In this document: piece by piece, positions 59,953-64,000 of the stretch
Layout of the letters: every line of letters starts with the position of its first letter
Numbering within the stretch: the first letter of the stretch is position 1
Assembly: GCA_021798195.1 (NCBI GenBank)
Contig: JAJZYH010000008.1
Coordinates: forward strand, 1-64,000
Source of the DNA: Thermoplasmata archaeon
Lineage (GTDB): Archaea; Thermoplasmatota; Thermoplasmata; Lutacidiplasmatales; UBA184
Direction of reading: 5' to 3'
DNA: 64,000 nt
Notes under the pieces: model-generated
Databases searched by the model: none
Told to the model about the DNA's origin: nothing
The model's input: only the letters and a program-made list of their open reading frames with translations
Program-made: the position numbers and the translations under genes

Positions 59953-61527
59953 ATGCCGTCTCCTCGAACGGTGGCCCGGGACCTCCTCCCGCCGGACGTC
60001 CCGGCCTCCGAGGCCAAGGACCGACTGGAGCGGGCGAAACTGGAGGCGGCCCGCGGGGGCCGGTGGAAGGAGCTACCCACCAACCCGGATCTCCTTTCTC
60101 AGCTGGATCCTCAGGAGCGCTCCCAACGGGCGCGCCTCTACCGCATCAAGCCCACCCGGAGCCTCTCCGGGGTGAGCGTGGTGGCGGTGATGACCTCCCC
60201 CTTCCGCTGCCCCCACGGGAAGTGCACGTACTGCCCCGGAGGCCCTGAGTTCGGGACCCCCCAGAGCTACACGGGGGAGGAACCTTCCGCGCTCCGCGGG
60301 GCCCAGTTCGGGTTCGACCCGTACCGCATCACCCAACACCGTCTGTCCAGCCTCGAGACCATCGGGCACCCGGTGAGCAAGGTGGAGGTGATCCTCATGG
60401 GAGGCACCTACACCTCCCGCCCCCCCCAGTGGCAGGAGGAGACCATCCACCGGGTCTTCGACGCCCTGAACGGATCCACCACGGGACACCTCTCGGAGGC
60501 CCATGCCCAGAACGAGCGGGCGGCGCGACGCTGCGTGGGGCTCACCGTGGAGACGCGCCCCGATCAGGCCTCCGCCCAGCAGCTGGCCCAGTTGGTCTCC
60601 TGGGGGGTGACCCGGGTGGAGTTCGGAGTGGAGTCGCTCCGGGACGAGGTCTTGGACCACGTGCACCGGGCCCACCACGTCCGCGACGTCGTCGAGGCGA
60701 CCCACCGGGCGCGGGAGTTCGGTCTCAAGGTGGCCTACCACATGATGCCCGGACTCCCCGGGATGGATCCCGGGAAGGATCGGGCCGACTTCGCGAGGCT
60801 CTTCGAAGACCCCTCGCTGCGGCCCGACATGCTGAAGATCTATCCGTGCCTCGTCCTCCCCGGCACGGGCCTCTACGAGGAATGGAAGGCGGGCCGGTTC
60901 CAGCCCTACGACCACGAGGTGGCGAGCGAGCTCCTCGCGGACATCAAGGAGTCCCTGCCCCGGACCGTCCGGATCCAACGTGTCCAGCGGGACATCCCCG
61001 CGCGGCTCATCGCCGCGGGGGTCCGCAAGAGCAATCTCCGGGAGATCGCACTCGCCAAGCTCCGGGCGCGGGGGCGCTCGTGCCCCTGCCTGCGGTGCCG
61101 GGAGTTCGGACGACGCCCCGCGCCCCGGGAGCGCTGGACCCCCCAGCTCACCACGACGGAATACGACACCGGACGCGGACGCGAGGTCTTCCTCTCCCTC
61201 GACGTCCCGGAGAACGATTCCGTCCTGGGGTACCTCCGCCTCCGGTTCCCCTCCGGAGACGTGCCCGGTGCCCTCACGGACCCCGTGATCCGGGAGCTCA
61301 AGGTGGTGGGCGCCGAGGTACCGGTGGAGGGGTCCGCGGGTTCTGCCGGGGAGGTCCAGCACCGGGGCTTCGGTCGCCTCCTTGTGGAGGAGGCGGTGAA
61401 CCGGGCCCGCGCATCCGGGGCCCGACGGCTCTTCGTCATCAGTGCCGTGGGGACCCGAGGATACTACGCCCGGTTGGGGTTTGAGCGCGACGGACCCTGG
61501 ATGTCCCGGAACCTGGCGGGGAGTTGA
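59953..61527 (+). CDS. elp3: Elp3-like tRNA-modifying radical SAM acetyltransferase
   Basis: Installs carboxymethyl-type modification on wobble uridine-34. The 524-residue protein has the radical SAM cluster C86-x4-C91-x2-C94 (CPHGKCTYCPGG), then VEVILMGGTYTSRP, GLTVETRPDQ, RVEFGVESL and HMMPGLPGMD. The C-terminal GNAT domain carries HRGFGRLLVEEAVNRA and GTRGYYARLGFERDGPWM. CLRCREFG at ~380 is the zinc-site region. It starts 13 bp after IDI-2 and is probably cotranscribed. Confidence 0.94.
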   Translation: MPSPRTVARDLLPPDVPASEAKDRLERAKLEAARGGRWKELPTNPDLLSQLDPQERSQRARLYRIKPTRSLSGVSVVAVMTSPFRCPHGKCTYCPGGPEFGTPQSYTGEEPSALRGAQFGFDPYRITQHRLSSLETIGHPVSKVEVILMGGTYTSRPPQWQEETIHRVFDALNGSTTGHLSEAHAQNERAARRCVGLTVETRPDQASAQQLAQLVSWGVTRVEFGVESLRDEVLDHVHRAHHVRDVVEATHRAREFGLKVAYHMMPGLPGMDPGKDRADFARLFEDPSLRPDMLKIYPCLVLPGTGLYEEWKAGRFQPYDHEVASELLADIKESLPRTVRIQRVQRDIPARLIAAGVRKSNLREIALAKLRARGRSCPCLRCREFGRRPAPRERWTPQLTTTEYDTGRGREVFLSLDVPENDSVLGYLRLRFPSGDVPGALTDPVIRELKVVGAEVPVEGSAGSAGEVQHRGFGRLLVEEAVNRARASGARRLFVISAVGTRGYYARLGFERDGPWMSRNLAGS

Positions 61528-61783
61528 CGGGAGGGATCGCCCCCTCCCGCCGGATGGGACCGGAGCCGGTTGCCCGAACACCCTTCCCGTGGGGGAATGC
61601 CCTGAGGACCCTTCGGAGACCCCCGAGGGATGCCCGGAGGCCAAAGGCGACATCGCAGAGAACCGAACGGGGGAGAGCATGCCGGTCCACGGTGGCGGAC
61701 AGACTCTCCCGCCACGTCGACCCTGGGCCGCGAACAGGGGAGACCGGGGGTCCTCACATGTCGTCGAGGCCGATTCCCCTGCG

Positions 61784-63283
61784 TCAGACAACCCTCAAGA
61801 GCTGGTACGTCCGCTTCCCGTCTCCCTGTACCAGGACGAACGGGGGTGTCATCGGCTGGATGCCGTAGAGGAAGACCCGGCCGCTGCGGGCCCGGAACCG
61901 GATCCGCGTCGTGGCCATGGACCGGATCGATTCCACCAGGGGGTCGCCCGAGACGCCGATGAAAATCTCGTGGGCATTGGTCCCGGACGCGTACTCGAGG
62001 GCGAGGGCGGGTAGGGTCTCGGCGCGGTACGGCGTACCCGTGACGGCGCCCAAAGCATTCAAACCCGCGACCCACACGATGGTCAGGTTGGGCGCGCCGG
62101 TCGCCGCCCCTTCCTTCAGGAACCGCAGAGCCTCCGGTGTCCGGGAATGGCTCGACACCTCCGAGCCCGACTGCGGCCTGGGAAGCAGGACGCTCGCCAG
62201 ATGGGCCGGCATCGATTCGTCCGTGGACATGAGGCTCTGGATCCGGACCTGGCGCCGGAACGTCGACTCGGGGATGAGGGACTGGTAGAGCTCCCAGACA
62301 TCATGCGGGGAGACCTGGGGGGCCAGTACGTGGAAGATCCGCCCGCCCCCCTGGATCACCTGCGCCACGATGGGGGCGAAGACGAGCCGGATGGCGGCCT
62401 CGGGCACCCCGGATTCCGTCTCGAAGAGGGAGATGCGGCCCACGGGCAACCGGCCGAAATTGGCGGCAAAGTCCGACGACCCCGGCCACAAGAAACCCGG
62501 TCTCCGATCCGGCTCGGGCTCCGGCTGCTGGAGCCGGGGCTGGAAGTCGGGGGCGATGGGAGTGATGCATTGGAACTTCCCCTCCTCCAGGGTGAACGGG
62601 TAGGAGGGGTTGTCGAGCCGCATGCCCCGGAGCTTGTGGATGTGGAGCCACCGTTCGGAGCGCTCATCCACGGTCATCCGCCCGGTGGAGAGCACCCCGT
62701 TCACGAGGTAGTCCAGCTGACCCGCCGCGTCCTGCTCCAGGACGAGCACGGTGTGGATCGGCCTCCGGCTGAGCTGCTCCAGGACCAGCCGCTCCATCTC
62801 CGCCCGGTCCGGAAGTCCCTCGTTGAGCGGCGCGGGGACGCCCAGGTACTTCTCGACGACCGCGTCCCAGGAGTCGATGACCACCATCGCGGGTTCGTTG
62901 GGACGGGTGAGGGACCAGGCCTCCTTGAGGGGGGCCGGCAGCCACGGGGTGAGGGACGCCGGTCCCGTCTCCCCGTTCACCAGGTAGTTCCGGACGTCCT
63001 GCAGCGCACGCGCCGTATCCCGGACCGTCCCCGTCCGGGTGGACGCGTCAACGACCTTGATGTGGGATCCACCGTTGGAACCCAGCCAGGGGAAGTCACG
63101 GCTCAGCTCGGCTGCCGTGACCCGGCTCGTGACGTAGATCCGCTGACCCGGGAATACCGACAGGAGGGTGAGGGCGAGGGTGGTCTTCCCCGTGCCGGCC
63201 CATCCCCGGACCAGAAGTGTTTCCGGAGGCGGTCTCAGGAGGAAGCTGGTGACCTCTTGGGGGAGGGGGACGACCACGCTCAT
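61784..63283 (-). CDS. GvpD/KaiC-like tandem RecA-fold ATPase
   Basis: A 499-residue protein with two RecA-like halves. The first has Walker A GWAGTGKT (residues 27-34) and Walker B PAMVVIDSWDAVVE. The second (from ~275) keeps the topology (GRISLFETESGVPEAAIRLVF; LTIVWVAGLNAL) but has no P-loop. A Pro-rich linker QPEPEPDRRP separates them. Closest layout: archaeal GvpD-type regulators and single-copy KaiC relatives. It stands alone, with ~256 bp of empty spacer downstream (61528-61783). An ATTAAT box near 63325 gives an ~18-nt leader. Confidence 0.8.
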   Translation of the reverse strand: MSVVVPLPQEVTSFLLRPPPETLLVRGWAGTGKTTLALTLLSVFPGQRIYVTSRVTAAELSRDFPWLGSNGGSHIKVVDASTRTGTVRDTARALQDVRNYLVNGETGPASLTPWLPAPLKEAWSLTRPNEPAMVVIDSWDAVVEKYLGVPAPLNEGLPDRAEMERLVLEQLSRRPIHTVLVLEQDAAGQLDYLVNGVLSTGRMTVDERSERWLHIHKLRGMRLDNPSYPFTLEEGKFQCITPIAPDFQPRLQQPEPEPDRRPGFLWPGSSDFAANFGRLPVGRISLFETESGVPEAAIRLVFAPIVAQVIQGGGRIFHVLAPQVSPHDVWELYQSLIPESTFRRQVRIQSLMSTDESMPAHLASVLLPRPQSGSEVSSHSRTPEALRFLKEGAATGAPNLTIVWVAGLNALGAVTGTPYRAETLPALALEYASGTNAHEIFIGVSGDPLVESIRSMATTRIRFRARSGRVFLYGIQPMTPPFVLVQGDGKRTYQLLRVV

Positions 63284-63604
63284 GGCTTCTCGATGGACGG
63301 CGAGAGGTAGGCAAGCCCTGTGTAATTAATCCTTGGCTAAGGCGCTTCCATTCATGAGGACGCATGCGGATATGCCATTTTCCCGCTCCGCTCAAAATAC
63401 ATCTCGGGAACCACCCGCCATTCGTCCACCCCCTTCCGGGGATCCACGGGATCACCAGCCGACCCGGGCTCGCGTCCGTGGCGTACACCCCAAGGAAGGA
63501 TGCTCCGGGCCGGGGGCCACAGAGGGACCCCGGGACCCTCGCTGGGCGCTCTCCTCCCAAAAGCATGATAAGAGATTCGGGGCTGGGGCGCCCCGTCGAT
63601 ACCC
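63284..63604. other. Divergent promoter region
   Basis: About 320 bp between the GvpD-like gene and the E1-alpha gene. It holds TGTAATTAAT (63321-63330, leftward) and ATGATAAGAG (63565-63574, rightward, about 35 nt before the ATG). No gene or repeat recognised between them. Confidence 0.55.
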
Positions 63605-64000
63605 ATGGCGAGTTCGCTCCCGTCCCCCTCAGCCGCCCCACCTGTGGCAGCCACCGACCTCCCACCGGAGGAACTTCGGAAGGCGCTCCGCGTCATGGTC
63701 CTGGCCCGGACGCTGGACGAGAGGGGTATCAACCTGCAGCGCCAGGGGCGCATCGGGTTCTACGCGCCCATGGAGGGACAGGAGGCGGCCCAGGTGGGGT
63801 GCGCCTGGGCATTGTCCTCCAAGGACTGGCTGGTGCCGGCGTACCGGGAACTCGCGGTGGCCCTCACGAGGGGCGTCCCCCTGCGCCAACTGGTGGACCA
63901 GCTCTACGGGAGCCGGGCAGACCTCACCAAGGGGCGTCAGATGCCCAACCACTACGGGTTCGCCCAGTACCGTTTCGTCACACCTTCGAGCCCCATCGGG
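63605..64000 (+). CDS. 2-oxoacid dehydrogenase E1 component, alpha subunit (5' part)
   Basis: The first 132 residues of a thiamine-diphosphate-dependent E1-alpha (pyruvate, acetoin or branched-chain oxoacid type), cut by the window edge. After a Pro/Ala/Ser leader it reads VMVLARTLDERGINLQRQGR, then IGFYAPMEGQEAAQVGCAWAL and DWLVPAYRELAVALTRGVPL, and the edge lies near the MPNHYG motif that precedes the ThDP pocket. In archaea the E1-alpha, E1-beta, E2 and E3 genes usually follow one another, so the rest should lie to the right. Confidence 0.9.
   Translation, partial: MASSLPSPSAAPPVAATDLPPEELRKALRVMVLARTLDERGINLQRQGRIGFYAPMEGQEAAQVGCAWALSSKDWLVPAYRELAVALTRGVPLRQLVDQLYGSRADLTKGRQMPNHYGFAQYRFVTPSSPIG

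Noticed and set aside
1-64000. CRISPR arrays, insertion sequences, integrases, rRNA genes
   Set aside because: No regularly spaced repeats, transposase or recombinase motifs, or rRNA stretches were seen while reading both strands.

Overview
The window reads as a gene-dense, high-G+C euryarchaeal chromosome segment, most likely from a GC-rich member of the Thermoplasmatota. Archaeal markers occur throughout: ether-lipid synthesis (CDP-archaeol synthase, GGGP synthase, DGGGP synthase), a Nop5/fibrillarin pair and Nop10, ribosomal proteins L44e, S27e, L15e and LX, aIF2-alpha, aIF5A, prefoldin-alpha, FtsY, archaeal-type D-aminoacyl-tRNA deacylase, tRNA-splicing endonuclease, GINS, an archaeal Elp3, isopentenyl phosphate kinase and type 2 IPP isomerase. 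The phylum is my inference from gene content and from the large secreted Cys-containing Ig-like protein; there is no rRNA gene to confirm it. Many genes have a TATA-like box about 25-28 nt upstream of the start codon, which implies leaderless transcripts and decided several starts below.

Layout. 1-5.5 kb: the 5' end of a gene leaving the left edge, then a giant signal-peptide/membrane-anchored surface protein. 5.5-7.9 kb (minus): carS-pyrE-endA. 8.0-9.1 kb: a seven-cysteine small protein and purU. 9.2-14.4 kb (minus): DGGGP synthase, GGGP synthase, DUF2070 membrane protein, M20 peptidase. 14.6-17.3 kb: paired M16 peptidases. 17.4-23.2 kb: a ribbon-helix-helix regulator converging on a minus-strand run of a VirD4/HerA-like ATPase, three KaiC/RecA-like proteins (two with broken P-loops) and dtdA. 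23.3-27.6 kb: DRG GTPase, then purF-nop5-flpA on minus. 27.7-29.7 kb: rpl1-rpl10-rpl12 with a hairpin/T-tract terminator. 29.9-33.5 kb: rpl44e-rps27e-aIF2a-nop10-regulator-trm56-mevalonate kinase.

33.5-36.1 kb (minus): YchF-like GTPase, PduO-type cobalamin adenosyltransferase (probable CTG start), a CCCH zinc protein and a ribbon-helix-helix protein with an operator array. 36.3-41.2 kb: aIF5A and a ~1,470-residue all-helical repeat protein. 41.4-48.6 kb: tRNA-Glu(CUC), two methyltransferases, a PAC2 protein, HAD hydrolase, GINS, Toprim protein, L15e and small unknowns. 49.2-52.0 kb (minus): LX-prefoldin-ftsY-SPOUT methylase-unknown. 52.1-54.7 kb (minus): a sulfur module (DsrE, TusA, sulfide:quinone oxidoreductase, DUF1641). 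55-64 kb: ThiI-like protein with a lost PP-loop, argS, IPK-IDI2-Elp3, a GvpD-like tandem RecA protein and the start of a 2-oxoacid dehydrogenase E1-alpha.

How it fits together: three loci supply archaeal membrane lipid (isoprenoid units from MVK, IPK and IDI-2; headgroup assembly from GGGPS, DGGGPS and CarS). Several loci serve translation and RNA modification. The least explained parts, and the best candidates for undescribed biology, are the VirD4-like/triple RecA cassette, the giant helical repeat protein, and the self-contained RHH/operator/zinc-protein unit. No IS element, CRISPR array, rRNA or integrase was seen. All motif calls were made by eye; no searches or structure predictions were run.
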